From Anabaenopsis elenkinii CCIBt3563 (GTDB lineage: Bacteria > Cyanobacteriota > Cyanobacteriia > Cyanobacteriales > Nostocaceae): 64,000 nucleotides of DNA. A program made the position numbers and the translations under genes. Each line of letters starts with the position of its first letter. Within the stretch, counting starts at the first letter, position 1. Positions 17,511-27,142 of this stretch are shown piece after piece. The stretch spans positions 2,755,140 to 2,819,139 of the forward strand of contig NZ_CP063311.1 of assembly GCF_015245355.1 (NCBI RefSeq). The letters run 5' to 3'. Under the pieces are notes generated by a model that ran no database searches, was not told the DNA's origin, and saw only the letters and a program-made list of their open reading frames with translations.

Positions 17511-17601
17511 GCAGTCCCATGACCTAACGAGGTCCAGTTATTAACGCGCATATTAGTAAACCCACGCCACTCCTTGGATTTACAAGGTCGGGGACTTGGG
17601 T

Positions 17602-17661
17602 CAAACACAAACAAAATCCACCTAAACATCTGAGGGTTTGGTGGACTTGTGTTTGGTTTTT
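17602..17661. terminator. long hairpin just after tmRNA
   Basis: Stem CAAACACAA...TCCACC pairs with GGTGGA...TTGTGTTTG (17602-17622 with 17640-17655), with T5 on the plus strand side. It lies immediately 3' of the tmRNA and probably ends it, although the T run favours the plus strand. Confidence 0.5.
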
Positions 17662-17663
17662 AG

Positions 17664-18053
17664 TGGATCCGAGCAGAGTCGAACTGCTGTCCAAATTGGG
17701 TATTGACCCCCCGCTCATTCACAGGTTTAGCCTTTCTGACCCTCAAGGCGGGAATCGTTCATTATCCCGAACGTAGGATGCTCTGATTAAGTCTTAGCTA
17801 ACAAGCCAACCAGAGAACACTTGTTAGAGCGTCCGTTGGGGGTTGGTCTCTAGTCCTTAACGGAGTCAAACCAGAGACGCTCGAACCTGTAAGAGGTTAT
17901 TATGCAACTGCTACTGTAGCAGGCTTACGAGCAAATTTAACGATGTTATTCGCATTTACTTTTGTTTTGAGCCTTTGATTTGCGAGAGGAGACTCACTCT
18001 CGACCTGAATCACAGAGTAGCTTTCGCCAACCTGTCGAAACCGTTACGGACCC
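17664..18053 (-). ncRNA. ssrA: transfer-messenger RNA (tmRNA)
   Basis: About 390 nt one-piece tmRNA. The 5' end GGGTCCGTAACGGTTTCGAC and 3' end with T-arm GTTCGACTC form the tRNA-like domain; acceptor GGGTCCG pairs with CGGATCC and the CCA is not encoded. The resume codon GCG starts the tag ANNIVKFARKPATVAVA, followed by TAA TAA (17900-17957 region). The tag start ANNIVKFARK is the cyanobacterial consensus; the end PATVAVA differs from the usual DALVAA-type ending I know from related strains. It rescues stalled ribosomes and marks peptides for proteolysis. Confidence 0.97.
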
Positions 18054-18193
18054 CTGAGGTTTATACTTTAATTATAATACGCCGTTGGGGAAATGTGTTG
18101 AGAGGGAAAAATTTTTCCGCAAATTTTGAGATGGTTTGATTGAGGAGGTTCTGGGGGTTAGTATGACCATCCCCCAGGAGCAGTTAAACATCT

Positions 18194-18553
18194 CTACTGA
18201 TTTTCCTGAGTGGCAACTTGGGGGAGTCCCATGCTGTAGTTGGTGACGCGAGCAGAAAGATTATAGCTGATTTCACCTTTTTGCAGGAGCGATCGCAGAT
18301 AATGCTCCAAGTCTGAGCCAATGCGACGTAAGTTATAATCTGTTAAATCCTCACCGCTGGAAGCTTCCACCAGTTCATCAAACTGGCGATAAACCTTTTG
18401 TAGAGCATCTTCGTTCCAATTGAATTCGTTATCTGGGTCAATATCTAAGGTCAAGACCTGATTACTAGGAACCAGTTCGCCATCCCGGTCAATTTCGGCG
18501 GCAAAAATTCGGATATGCCGGGTTGTGGACTTAAGTAGCATCGGGTTGTCCAT
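18194..18553 (-). CDS. ndhM: NAD(P)H-quinone oxidoreductase subunit M (NDH-1 complex)
   Basis: 119 aa. Highly characteristic NdhM sequence: [57 protein letters not shown], and the ending YSMGLPQV. NdhM is an oxygenic-photosynthesis-specific subunit of the thylakoid NDH-1 complex in cyanobacteria and chloroplasts, used in cyclic electron flow and respiration. The start MDNPMLLK (18553) matches other Nostocales; the Met at +5 is the alternative. Confidence 0.96.
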   Translation of the reverse strand: MDNPMLLKSTTRHIRIFAAEIDRDGELVPSNQVLTLDIDPDNEFNWNEDALQKVYRQFDELVEASSGEDLTDYNLRRIGSDLEHYLRSLLQKGEISYNLSARVTNYSMGLPQVATQENQ

Positions 18554-19311
18554 AGCAAGGTGTAAGGTTGGGTTTGATTACACGGAACTGACAGTCCCCG
18601 GCATAAAATACAGGGGGATTGTTGGTTTAAGCGGTAGGGCAGGTTCACAGATATCATTTACCATGAACGGGGATATTCATAAACTCGCCGTCTGTTTACC
18701 ATTATAGACTTATGCCTGGGCTGAAATTCCTGCTAATTCCGGGCAGTTTCCAGGTAGTTTTTTCTGGCGATCGCTCAGGTATCTGGTTACCTAGGGATTT
18801 CTTAATATATATAAAGTATCCCATCGGGTGTAACTCCTGGAATCCTTTCCGGAATTTTTAGGTTAATAAAAGGTACATGAACTAATTCGAGGTAATTATG
18901 CTATAAATAGCTCTGGCTTTGATAAACAAGATAAAATCAACCCTTTATTTTACGTACAAATACCACAAAAACCGTAAAAACAACAACTATTCCTTGAGGA
19001 AAAATGAAGTTAATGTAAAAAGTTGGAAAAAGCTTGAATAAGTTCTTACAGAAACTTTATTGTATAAGATATCAAAAACTGAATAATAGTTATGGTTTAG
19101 TTCAAAGCAAATCTAGCTCAGGAAGATTACGACTTAACACTGAAAGTGTGTGTAGAAAAAACACAGGAGAGTGAATATAAAATACAACTGTTGTGGATTG
19201 AAGAAGGGCTTTTAACTCCGGCATTGTAGATACAAAAAAAATATAAAGCATTGCGGATGGGGATATAGTTCCTCACCCTCATGACCACCCAGTAACCTAA
19301 TCCTCAAAATT
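18554..19311. other. intergenic region, no gene seen
   Basis: About 760 bp between divergent ndhM and a 97-aa gene. No convincing frame, tRNA or strong terminator; presumably promoters and a long leader for the 97-aa gene. Confidence 0.45.
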
Positions 19312-19605
19312 ATGAACTCGAAAGCATTACCACGCCAGATAAATAATATCGAAGTAGGTGTTTATGAGTGCGAAATACATCTCAAGTTCCGGTTAATTGA
19401 AGAAAAAAGTCTATTAGGCGATCGCGAGCAACTGTTACAGGTCTTACTGGATGCATTGACAGAAGGTTCTGATGAGTTTCTGGAGATGCTACAAGCATCT
19501 GTAAAGGCGCAGGAAGTATCTGAGTTCAAGGCTTCACCCCAAATGCGTCGCCAGTTGATGCGCTTACGTAATGCGGTTGACAATAGTCAATACTCAGAAG
19601 GCTAA
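19312..19605 (+). CDS. hypothetical protein, 97 aa
   Basis: I do not recognise the family. The sequence is soluble and mostly helical: a basic N-terminus, a central acidic helix pair (GDREQLLQVLLDALTEGSDE, FLEMLQASVKAQEV), then a basic segment PQMRRQLMRLRNAVD. No membrane segment, cysteine cluster or clear DNA-binding motif. Base and codon use resemble neighbours, which supports a real gene. An in-frame ATG follows a plausible leader, but there is no strong ribosome site. It stands alone between ndhM and an orphan IS605-type right end. Confidence 0.6.
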   Translation: MNSKALPRQINNIEVGVYECEIHLKFRLIEEKSLLGDREQLLQVLLDALTEGSDEFLEMLQASVKAQEVSEFKASPQMRRQLMRLRNAVDNSQYSEG

Positions 19606-19845
19606 AAATCTTCAATTGTCATTTAGTAATTGCAAAATCATGACTTGAGCACACATATAGTGAAGTTTTTTGCAGTTAGTTCATTGGACTATGTAGTGGC
19701 ATCAAGGGTTAGCTTGTATCAGTTTATTCCATGGGCACCAGCTAAAGTTTAGTCTAGTCTTTGAGAAGCCAAAAAAATAGCATCTACACATAATAAATAT
19801 TACCGTTTGTACTCCAAAAAAATGGAGTTAACAAGCTACAATAAG

Positions 19846-19969
19846 GATAGTCGGCATAGGACATCGGCACGACTCTAAACGGGCGAGGAGCGACCATAAG
19901 ACCTCTTAGGGGGCTGGTTGCAATGAACCGCCAAGAATCACCGAGACTTTAATCCGGGGAGTATGTCAA
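19846..19969 (+). mobile_element. orphan IS200/IS605 right end with possible omega-RNA scaffold
   Basis: The last 39 bp (19931-19969) read CCAAGAATCACCGAGACTTT then AATCCGGGGAGTATGTCAA. This matches the CAAGAATCCCC...GGGGAGTGTCAA hairpin at the end of the tnpB element at 53882. The ~85 bp before it contain paired G-rich segments (GGGCGAGGAGC, GGGGGCTGG) of the kind found in TnpB guide RNAs. A TACAAT -10-like box is at 19836-19841. No tnpB frame precedes it, so it is a solo end or orphan guide-RNA scaffold. The right-end call is good; the RNA call is inference. Confidence 0.55.
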
Positions 19970-20095
19970 AGTATAATTGCTTGAACCAGGGTTGTGCTTC
20001 GATTTTGATTAGATAAAGCATATTGATGCTGCCCAGACTCAATCTAGGGGCTAGTGTGAAATTATAATACTAGCTCCTAATTACCATTTAAAGTT

Positions 20096-20821
20096 CTACT
20101 GAGCAAGACCGTGTTCCAATGCAAAACGAACTAACTCAGTGCGGCTATTAGTACCAGTTTTACTAAACAAACGACTGACGTATTTTTCAACATTACGGAC
20201 ACTAGTTTCTAAACGTCGAGCAATTTCTTTATTCATCAATCCTTCAGCGACCAGATTTAAAACACTTTGTTCTCTGGGAGTCAAGTCAATTTTAAAAGGG
20301 GCTGGTGATTGGGAAATGGCACTTCTTTGAGTTAACAAAGCCTTTATTTGAGCAATCTGATGAGCTAGTTCAGCAATGTCAATGACTTCTTTCTCTTCAC
20401 CTGCGATTGTAGCCTTAGTAGCTCTACGAGACAGTAAATTCTCCACGATCGCCACTAACTCATCTGGGTCGAAGGGTTTGGGTAGGTAAGCATCAACACC
20501 AGCTTGGTAACCCTGAATGCGATCGCCTGTCATACCTTTAGCAGTTAAAAATACCACTGGGACTGCTTGAAACCGGGGGTCTTCTCGCAATTGCTTGAGG
20601 AATTGATAGCCATCCACCCGGGGCATCATGATATCAGAAATCACTAAATCAGGTGTATTCTGCTGCATCCAATCCCAGCCATCACGAGCGTTACTGGCAA
20701 CTTGAACGCTAAAACCACTTTCTTCTAAGTAGTCTTTTACGGCTTCCCGCAATCCTGGTTCATCATCGACCAGTAACAATTGTGCTGACATTGAAGTTTC
20801 CCTGTGTGAATCTGTTTCCAA
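20096..20821 (-). CDS. response regulator, NarL/LuxR type
   Basis: 241 aa (alternative start MSAQLLLVDDEP 10 residues in). Receiver domain about 13-130: VDDEPG acid pair, phospho-Asp in DLVISDIMMPRVDGY (about residue 60), the Thr in FLTAKG, and the Lys in PKPFDPDEL. A ~40-residue linker leads to a LuxR-type HTH (about 178-238: LTPREQSVLNLVAEGLMNKE, RNVEKYVSRLFSKTG). It is a DNA-binding output regulator of a two-component pathway; no kinase gene is adjacent. Resembles the Ycf29/NarL class in cyanobacteria, but I cannot assign an individual name. Confidence 0.9.
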   Translation of the reverse strand: METDSHRETSMSAQLLLVDDEPGLREAVKDYLEESGFSVQVASNARDGWDWMQQNTPDLVISDIMMPRVDGYQFLKQLREDPRFQAVPVVFLTAKGMTGDRIQGYQAGVDAYLPKPFDPDELVAIVENLLSRRATKATIAGEEKEVIDIAELAHQIAQIKALLTQRSAISQSPAPFKIDLTPREQSVLNLVAEGLMNKEIARRLETSVRNVEKYVSRLFSKTGTNSRTELVRFALEHGLAQ

Positions 20822-21030
20822 TTTAGCGAAATTTGGTAGCTATTGGGTAAGATAGTGACACTCCCCATAGAAAATCATCCAGGAGTGATATACTCCCATG
20901 GCTACACCATGTGTCCCTGTGGGCCTCTCAAGTTCTCGGTGCTACTGCATAGGGGATTAACTAAAGCTTTGTTGAGACCGCACCAGATGTACCTCAGCAC
21001 CGTTGAAACATATCAAAAAATCTCAAATTT

Positions 21031-22359
21031 TCAATCTCTCATACTGGAGCCGACAGGTTGGGTAGTTTGGCGGACTGGAGGGTGAGCAAAGTTGTGACCG
21101 GAAAGTGCGGCGATCGCCCGAGCATATTGGGGATCATTGGGAGTTCCCAGCAAATCCGGATTACTAGCCAGCTGACGCTGTTGTGCTGCCGTCAAATCTA
21201 TCTTAATATCTGGGACAATTCCTTTTTTATTAATATCTGTACCCTTAGGGGTGTAATAGTGGGCAATGGTAACTGCCAAACCTGACCCATCTGTCAGTTC
21301 ATGAACAGATTGCACCATGGCTTTGCCAAAAGTTTGACTACCAATAACTACACCTCGGTTATTATCCTTAAGCGCCCCAGCCAGGATTTCACTAGCACTA
21401 GCTGAATTACCATCTACCAGTATTGCCAAAGGTCTTCGAGTTAAGGCGGTGCGATTGGCTTGAGTTAACTCACTACCTCCCCCACGATTAACGGTACGGA
21501 CAATCCCGCCATTATCCAACCACATCCGCGCAATTTCAATGCTTGAATTTAACAAACCTCCAGGATTTCCGCGCAAATCTAAGACAAAAGCATCGGCGTT
21601 TTGACTGTTTAAATCTCGAATGGCTCGACGCATTTGCCCAGATGTGTGGCCACTAAACTCTCGTATGCGGATATAGCCAATCCGGCGGTTACCTTCTTGT
21701 TGGAGAACATAATGCACCGTTGGGACTTCAATTGTTGCCCGTCTGAGCTGTAAGTCAAAACTACTGCGCCCTATCCTTCCTAATCGTAGAGTGATGGGAG
21801 TACCAACCTGACCGCGAATTAACTCCGAGGCTTGTTCTACTCCCATTTGATGGGTACTTTGGCCATCAATGGCCAAAATCTCATCTCCTTCCCTGATCCC
21901 AGATCTGAACGCTGGCGAATTGGCGATCGCCTCTACAACCGTCAGACGCCGAGTTTGCTGATTTACTTCCATGCGAATCCCAATCCCGGAGACTTCCCCC
22001 GATGTTTGGCTAGCCAGAGCGCGATATTGTTGGGGATCCATAAAGCGTGTATAAGGATCACCCAGTTTTTCTAAGGCTTGGCGAATTGCCACATAAGCTT
22101 GTTGATGAGAAGAATATTCCTTGCTTAACAAGCTTTGCCTAACGGCTAGCCAATCTTGTTGATTAAAACTTCCATCAACATACTCACGATTTACCAATTG
22201 CCACACTTCGTCAACTAACGCTTTCGGGCTATCTTGAAAGGCAGCCAGAACGCAGCGAGTCCAAGCCGAGCCAAACAGGGAAACAGTGGTAGTTGTGGTG
22301 ATCGCTCCACCAATCAAGACTAATTGGAGCGGTGAGTAACGTTTCACAGATTGGTTCAT
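21031..22359 (-). CDS. carboxyl-terminal processing protease (S41, Ctp family)
   Basis: 442 aa. A hydrophobic N-terminal signal/anchor (about 12-38) directs it to the thylakoid lumen or periplasm. PDZ domain at about 125-215 (GIGIRMEVNQQTRRLTVVEA, REGDEILAIDG). The protease core shows ILVDGNSASASEILAGALKD with the catalytic Ser and VIGSQTFGKAMVQ with the catalytic Lys. CtpA-class enzymes trim precursors such as D1; cyanobacteria carry CtpA, CtpB and CtpC and I cannot tell with certainty which this is. Stand-alone gene. Confidence 0.92.
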   Translation of the reverse strand: MNQSVKRYSPLQLVLIGGAITTTTTVSLFGSAWTRCVLAAFQDSPKALVDEVWQLVNREYVDGSFNQQDWLAVRQSLLSKEYSSHQQAYVAIRQALEKLGDPYTRFMDPQQYRALASQTSGEVSGIGIRMEVNQQTRRLTVVEAIANSPAFRSGIREGDEILAIDGQSTHQMGVEQASELIRGQVGTPITLRLGRIGRSSFDLQLRRATIEVPTVHYVLQQEGNRRIGYIRIREFSGHTSGQMRRAIRDLNSQNADAFVLDLRGNPGGLLNSSIEIARMWLDNGGIVRTVNRGGGSELTQANRTALTRRPLAILVDGNSASASEILAGALKDNNRGVVIGSQTFGKAMVQSVHELTDGSGLAVTIAHYYTPKGTDINKKGIVPDIKIDLTAAQQRQLASNPDLLGTPNDPQYARAIAALSGHNFAHPPVRQTTQPVGSSMRD

Positions 22360-22795
22360 GTATATCAGTGGAATATAGTTTTTTTATTGACAGTTTAGCG
22401 ATCGGCTCAGTACAGCAGCCCTTGCCCTATCAGACTCTTGAGACAATTTTGACTTGATATTGATTTATATTCACCTCATCATTTTTTCCTATTACTTCTG
22501 TGCTAATTTATCAACGATGATTGCTCTGATCTTTAGCTATTTTGTTAGTCTAATTTAACACTATTAAGTTTACGTTACATTACTATATAGTGCTTGTTAC
22601 ACCTTGATAGATGCCATTTTTTAACCCTATATTATTCTTTATAAGATAGCACTTTCCCCAGGGAATTATAGGTTTTTTAGAGATTCTTTAACTGAGCAAT
22701 TATTACCCATATCAATTATCTCAACAGTTGCAACTGCTACCAAAAACCTGAATAGAAAATCCCTCTAGATCTACTAATGTGTAAACCCTGGCTAT
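22360..22795. other. intergenic region, no gene seen
   Basis: About 435 bp AT-rich stretch between recJ (ending 22796) and the Ctp gene start side; likely the protease promoter plus the recJ 3' region. No hairpin with a T run found. Confidence 0.4.
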
Positions 22796-25108
22796 TTAGC
22801 ACTCGCAGATGGTGATAATTGTAGACAGAGGAACCTCCGCAAAATAATTTTGCTGAAATTGTTCTTCCCTGATAGCGGCGAAAAATCTTGCTAAGGCTGC
22901 ATCGCTGATAACTTCTGAGTTGGTGAGGGGATTCCCACTGATTTGCAGCTGCTGAGTGTCTTTTCTGGTGACCGTGAACCCCAAATACTCTAAAGCCTGG
23001 AGTCCTAACAATAAGGTTTGGTCATGGATAGCGAGTTTTTCGAGAAGTTGGGCGTGGGTGACTGGTTGATTTGTGCGACTGAGATATTTAGCGATCCCAA
23101 CCAAGGTTAGCCAAATTTGCCGGGGTGGTTGATGGTGGGGTTTAGACCATGCGATCGCTAATTGTTGATGATTATAGACAGATTGCTGGCAGCATACAAG
23201 TAAATCTTTCCAGCTACTAGGACAATCTCTAATTAGCAGTGGTGAATCCTGATGATTCAGACTGGAATATTGCTGATGACGTAAATCAATTATCAACTCA
23301 GTATTAACATCAGTCATGACTGAGGTAGCGGTTGGACGCACAGCAATTAATCTGATTTCATAACGGTTTTTAAAGGTGTTGTAGTCTAATTCAGCAATAC
23401 AATCACACCTACCCAGGGGTAATTCATCTTTATAGTGTCCCCACCAAACACCAGGAAATGGGCTGTTAGTAGACTCATCCCGGATATTAAAGTCTGTTTT
23501 AATGTATTGTACCTTTTTCCCTTTCCAATCCTGCTGATTACAATGCCAAGCATTTTCAAACCAGCAGTTTTGAATTAAAAGTTTTGGTACAGGGTTTCCC
23601 ATCCCACAGGGTTCTAATAATTTCAGTTCTAAGAATAACTCTTTGCCTAAATCAGCCACAGTTACCGTCACATCGGCTTGGACAGTAGGCTTAAGAGTTT
23701 TTCCCCCTAAAGATTCTCCCAGATGTTGATTAATCGCCTCTGTAAATAAGGGAATATTCTCCGGTAATAAACTCAACCCAGCAGCAAAGGGATGACCGCC
23801 AAAGCTATGTAACAAATGTGCTTGCTTTTTGACCAACTGGTATAAATCAACAGAATTCACTGACCGGGCGGAACCACGGGCTAATAAGGGTTCCTTTGTT
23901 TTTTCCCCCACTGGTTGTGTACTTAATAAAATTGTGGGACGGCCTTTTTCCTGGGCTACTTGTCCGGCCACCAAGCCCAATACTCCCGTTGGCCATTGGC
24001 TATCTTCCAAGACAATCACATGGGTGGTTGATAAGTCTACTTCTGAGAGTTTTTTGAATACCTGCTCCTGTACATCTTTCTGTAAGGACTTGCGACGGGT
24101 GTTAGCTAGTTCCGTAACTTCGGCTAATTGATGACAATATTGAATATCACGGCTAGTTAATAACTCTACGCACAGACTAGCATCGCCTTGAATGCGACTA
24201 ACAGCATTAATCCGTGGTCCAAGACCGAAAGAAATATCTGTCGGGCGATCGCCATTTTTCCGGCATAATTCTAATAATCGCCCTATACCGGGCCGTCGCC
24301 TTGCTACCTGTGGTTGTAGTGCATCTGCACGCAATCTCTCGATGCCTAATTGTGCTAAGTAGCGACAATCTCCACTCAGCTGCACCAAATCAGCAATTAA
24401 TCCCACAGCCACCAAATCCAATAAATCTGTTAATGGTTCCTGGGCAATATCAGGTAAAGTTTGATATAGTGCTTCTACTAGTTTAAAAGCTACCGCCACC
24501 CCTGACAGATGAAATAACTGATGTTCACTTGGTAAATAGCGTGGGTTAATAATTGCCTTAACTGGCGGGCGTTGTTCAGGTAAAGTATGGTGGTCTGTAA
24601 CTATAACATCTATACCTAACTGTTGAGCATAAATAATTTCATCTATATTGGTACTGCCAGTATCACAAGTTACAATTAACTTACAACCTTGTTGGTGTAA
24701 ATGATCAATTCCCTGATAATTAAGTCCGTGGGATTCTGTAAAGCGATTGGGGATGTAGTAAATTAACTGAGTATTTTTACTAAAAAACTGTCCCAAACCA
24801 TCCCATAAAACAGCAGTGGCGGTAATGCCATCAGCGTCAAAATCTCCCCAGATGGCAATTTTATCATTGTTATTTCGTCCTTGTTGCAGCCTGGCTATAG
24901 CTAGGTGCATTTCTTCCCCAAATTCAAAAGGACTAGCTGGCCGATAATTTTTATAGTCAGCAAAAGCTGCTAATTGTTCACAGGACTTAATTCCCCTTTG
25001 CCACAATAATTGTGCTGCATATAATCCCCTGGATTTTGGCGTATACTGTTGCACCATATGGATAAACCAGTCAGGTGGCTGTTCCGGTCTTGCGAGAATC
25101 CACTGCAT
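22796..25108 (-). CDS. recJ: single-stranded-DNA-specific exonuclease RecJ
   Basis: 770 aa. DHH phosphoesterase motifs: AIWGDFDADGITATAVLWDG (motif I, about 84-103), VTCDTGSTN, VTDHHTLPE (DHH motif), and DLVAVGLIADLV. The DHHA1 domain carries GGHPFAAGLSL. A C-terminal OB-like region and extra domain of about 200 residues make it longer than E. coli RecJ (577), as usual in cyanobacteria. It degrades ssDNA 5'-3' in recombination and mismatch repair. Start MQWILARPEQPPDWF is typical. Confidence 0.95.
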   Translation of the reverse strand: MQWILARPEQPPDWFIHMVQQYTPKSRGLYAAQLLWQRGIKSCEQLAAFADYKNYRPASPFEFGEEMHLAIARLQQGRNNNDKIAIWGDFDADGITATAVLWDGLGQFFSKNTQLIYYIPNRFTESHGLNYQGIDHLHQQGCKLIVTCDTGSTNIDEIIYAQQLGIDVIVTDHHTLPEQRPPVKAIINPRYLPSEHQLFHLSGVAVAFKLVEALYQTLPDIAQEPLTDLLDLVAVGLIADLVQLSGDCRYLAQLGIERLRADALQPQVARRRPGIGRLLELCRKNGDRPTDISFGLGPRINAVSRIQGDASLCVELLTSRDIQYCHQLAEVTELANTRRKSLQKDVQEQVFKKLSEVDLSTTHVIVLEDSQWPTGVLGLVAGQVAQEKGRPTILLSTQPVGEKTKEPLLARGSARSVNSVDLYQLVKKQAHLLHSFGGHPFAAGLSLLPENIPLFTEAINQHLGESLGGKTLKPTVQADVTVTVADLGKELFLELKLLEPCGMGNPVPKLLIQNCWFENAWHCNQQDWKGKKVQYIKTDFNIRDESTNSPFPGVWWGHYKDELPLGRCDCIAELDYNTFKNRYEIRLIAVRPTATSVMTDVNTELIIDLRHQQYSSLNHQDSPLLIRDCPSSWKDLLVCCQQSVYNHQQLAIAWSKPHHQPPRQIWLTLVGIAKYLSRTNQPVTHAQLLEKLAIHDQTLLLGLQALEYLGFTVTRKDTQQLQISGNPLTNSEVISDAALARFFAAIREEQFQQNYFAEVPLSTIITICEC

Positions 25109-25285
25109 AGAATTAGCTAGAAATCAAGGATTATATAACTTAGCAAAAACCAATTACACCTATCTTAATTAAATTCCCACCATCTGGGTTTATTTAGTGT
25201 TAATTACCCCTTAGAGGATGTTTGTCAAGTCATGATTAGTGTATCAACTATTGCTTGACCCCACCCTAACCCTCCCCTTGTAAGG

Positions 25286-26949
25286 CTATCCATTACCCAC
25301 ATCTTTCTTAACAATTAGACAAAAGACTTAACATCAGAGTGAAAGCCTTGATGGCTATAGTTTTGAAAGAGAAGAGTGGGTAATGGTATCATGGAAAAGT
25401 GGGCAGCGAAAGAATTGGCACAGGTAAACTTAGGGGATGCACGTCGAAACAAGCGGTTAATCAGGATAGTAGAAGATTTGGCAGCACAACCAGATAGTAG
25501 TGTACCACTTGCTTGTGGAAATATAGCAGCAACAAAGGCAACATATAATTTTTGGAAATCACCACATTTTCAAGCAGGTGATATTCGTGCTGCCCACACA
25601 TCCAGCACCATAGAAAGAATCAAAAAACATGAGATAGTATTGGCAATACAAGATACAACAAACATAGATTTAACATCGCACCCAGCCACAAAAGGAGTAG
25701 GTTATCTTGACCACAGAAAATCATCAGGATTAAAAGTACATTCAACACTTGCAGCCACAAGTAATGGAGTACCGTTAGGAATTATTGAGCAGCAAGTATG
25801 GGCAAGAGAACAAGAGAATTTAGGTATTGCTAAAAAACGTCGTCAACGAGAGACAAAAGAAAAAGAAAGTCAACGTTGGTTGGATGGGTTGCAGACTACA
25901 CAAAATTTGATTCCCTCAGAAATTGAAGTAGTAACAATAGGTGACTCAGAGGCGGATATATTTGACCTTTTTAACCAGCAACGTCGAGAAAAATCACACT
26001 TACTAATTCGTGGGACTCATAATCGTAAAGTAGACCATTGTGGCAAATATCTACATCTTGCCATTCGTCAAATCGAAGCATCTGGAACAGTGACTGTAGA
26101 AGTAAAACGCTCTCCAGAACATAGTTCCAGACAGGCGAGACTGACAATTAGGTTCACGAGTTTTGATATTCAAGTACCATTACACCATATTGGACGTTTA
26201 CAGCTAAAACCTGTCAGGTTACAAGTAATTTTGGCAGAAGAGGAAAATCCACCTCCAGGAACAAATCCCATTAGTTGGTTATTAATTACTAGCTTAGAAA
26301 TTAACAGTCTAGAAGATGCTGCATGTTGTGTTCAATGGTACACTTACCGTTGGTTGATAGAACGTTATCATTACACATTAAAAAGTGGCTGTGGCATCGA
26401 GAAATTACAACTGGAAACTGCTGACCGAATTCACATGGCACTAGCCACTTATACTATTGTCGCTTGGCGATTGTTATGGCTTACTTATCAAGCACGAGTT
26501 CATCCTGATTTACCTTGTGATGTTGTTTTGGAAAACAGTGAATGGCAGTCCTTATGTGCCACTATCAACAAAAATCCTATTCCTCCAGACCACCCACCTT
26601 CTTTGCATGATGCTGTGCGAATGATTGCCACTCTTGGTGGTTTTTTGGGTCGCAAAGGTGATGGTGAACCGGGTGTGAAAACCATTTGGCGTGGGCTACG
26701 ACGCTTACACGATATTGCTGCTACTTGGCAATTACTTCACTCCGATTCCCCATCTTATCTTGACATTTAGCGATCGCCTATGGCGGAGGGTAGCCCCTCG
26801 CCCCTGTATTCAAAAACTCAATCACCTGTTGGGTCTTCTCAATATCCATACTTATTCTTTTTTGTCAATCCTCCCCACTATGCACATCTCTACAACCTTT
26901 ATTGTGTTTGCCTTCCAGCAATGTTAAGAAAGATGTGGGTAATGGATAG
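25286..26949 (+). mobile_element. complete IS4-type insertion sequence with 10-bp target duplication
   Basis: Ends are ~28-bp inverted repeats starting CTATCCATTACCCACATC at 25286 and its complement ending at 26949. Both sides carry the direct repeat CCTTGTAAGG (25276-25285 and 26950-26959). Size, a 10-bp duplication and the transposase all fit the IS4 family. The target is the inner palindrome of the MITE-like repeat. Identical ends suggest a recent insertion. Confidence 0.92.
25391..26770 (+). CDS. IS4-family transposase
   Basis: 459 aa from ATG 25391 (MEKWAAKELAQVNLGDARRN); a GTG five codons upstream is possible. The N-terminal region (LGDARRNKRL, ACGNIAATKATYNFW) is the DNA-binding domain of the Tn5/IS50-like IS4 branch. 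DDE core: LAIQDTTNIDLTSH (first Asp), TIGDSEADIFDLF (second Asp), and the YREK-like Y-(2)-R-(3)-E-(6)-K pattern YRWLIERYHYTLKSG. Intact. Confidence 0.93.
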   Translation: MEKWAAKELAQVNLGDARRNKRLIRIVEDLAAQPDSSVPLACGNIAATKATYNFWKSPHFQAGDIRAAHTSSTIERIKKHEIVLAIQDTTNIDLTSHPATKGVGYLDHRKSSGLKVHSTLAATSNGVPLGIIEQQVWAREQENLGIAKKRRQRETKEKESQRWLDGLQTTQNLIPSEIEVVTIGDSEADIFDLFNQQRREKSHLLIRGTHNRKVDHCGKYLHLAIRQIEASGTVTVEVKRSPEHSSRQARLTIRFTSFDIQVPLHHIGRLQLKPVRLQVILAEEENPPPGTNPISWLLITSLEINSLEDAACCVQWYTYRWLIERYHYTLKSGCGIEKLQLETADRIHMALATYTIVAWRLLWLTYQARVHPDLPCDVVLENSEWQSLCATINKNPIPPDHPPSLHDAVRMIATLGGFLGRKGDGEPGVKTIWRGLRRLHDIAATWQLLHSDSPSYLDI

Positions 26950-27142
26950 CCTTGTAAGGGGAGGGGACTTGATTTTATTGTTTCGGTGTGTCCCCCATTT
27001 CCTGTTCCCTGTTCCGGTGTTCCCTGTTCCGGTGTTCCCTGTTCCGGTGTTCCCTGTTCCCTAAGATAAAAATTACCTGTTAAAAACTTATCAAACAACC
27101 TCTTAGCATTGACAGATATTAGAGCAATATTAACATTAGTAT

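Larger units (their letters stand above)
25211..27105. mobile_element. MITE-like repeat, copy A, split by an IS4 element
   Basis: Outer ends are inverted: TTAGAGGATGTTTG at 25211 and CAAACAACCTCTTA ending at 27105. Without the IS the element is about 220 bp. It contains TGATTAGTGTATCAACTATT, CCCCACCCTAACCCTCCCC, a TTCCGGTGTTCCCTG 15-mer repeated three times, and GATAAAAATTACCTGTT. Other copies are at 34528, 38350, 62017 and, more divergent, 58278. No coding capacity, so it would need a transposase in trans. Confidence 0.75.

Noticed and set aside
20862..20905. Another IS605-type right end (GGGGAGTGTCAC on the minus strand)
   Set aside because: Only one arm matches; the CAAGAATCCCC arm is missing, so the similarity may be chance.
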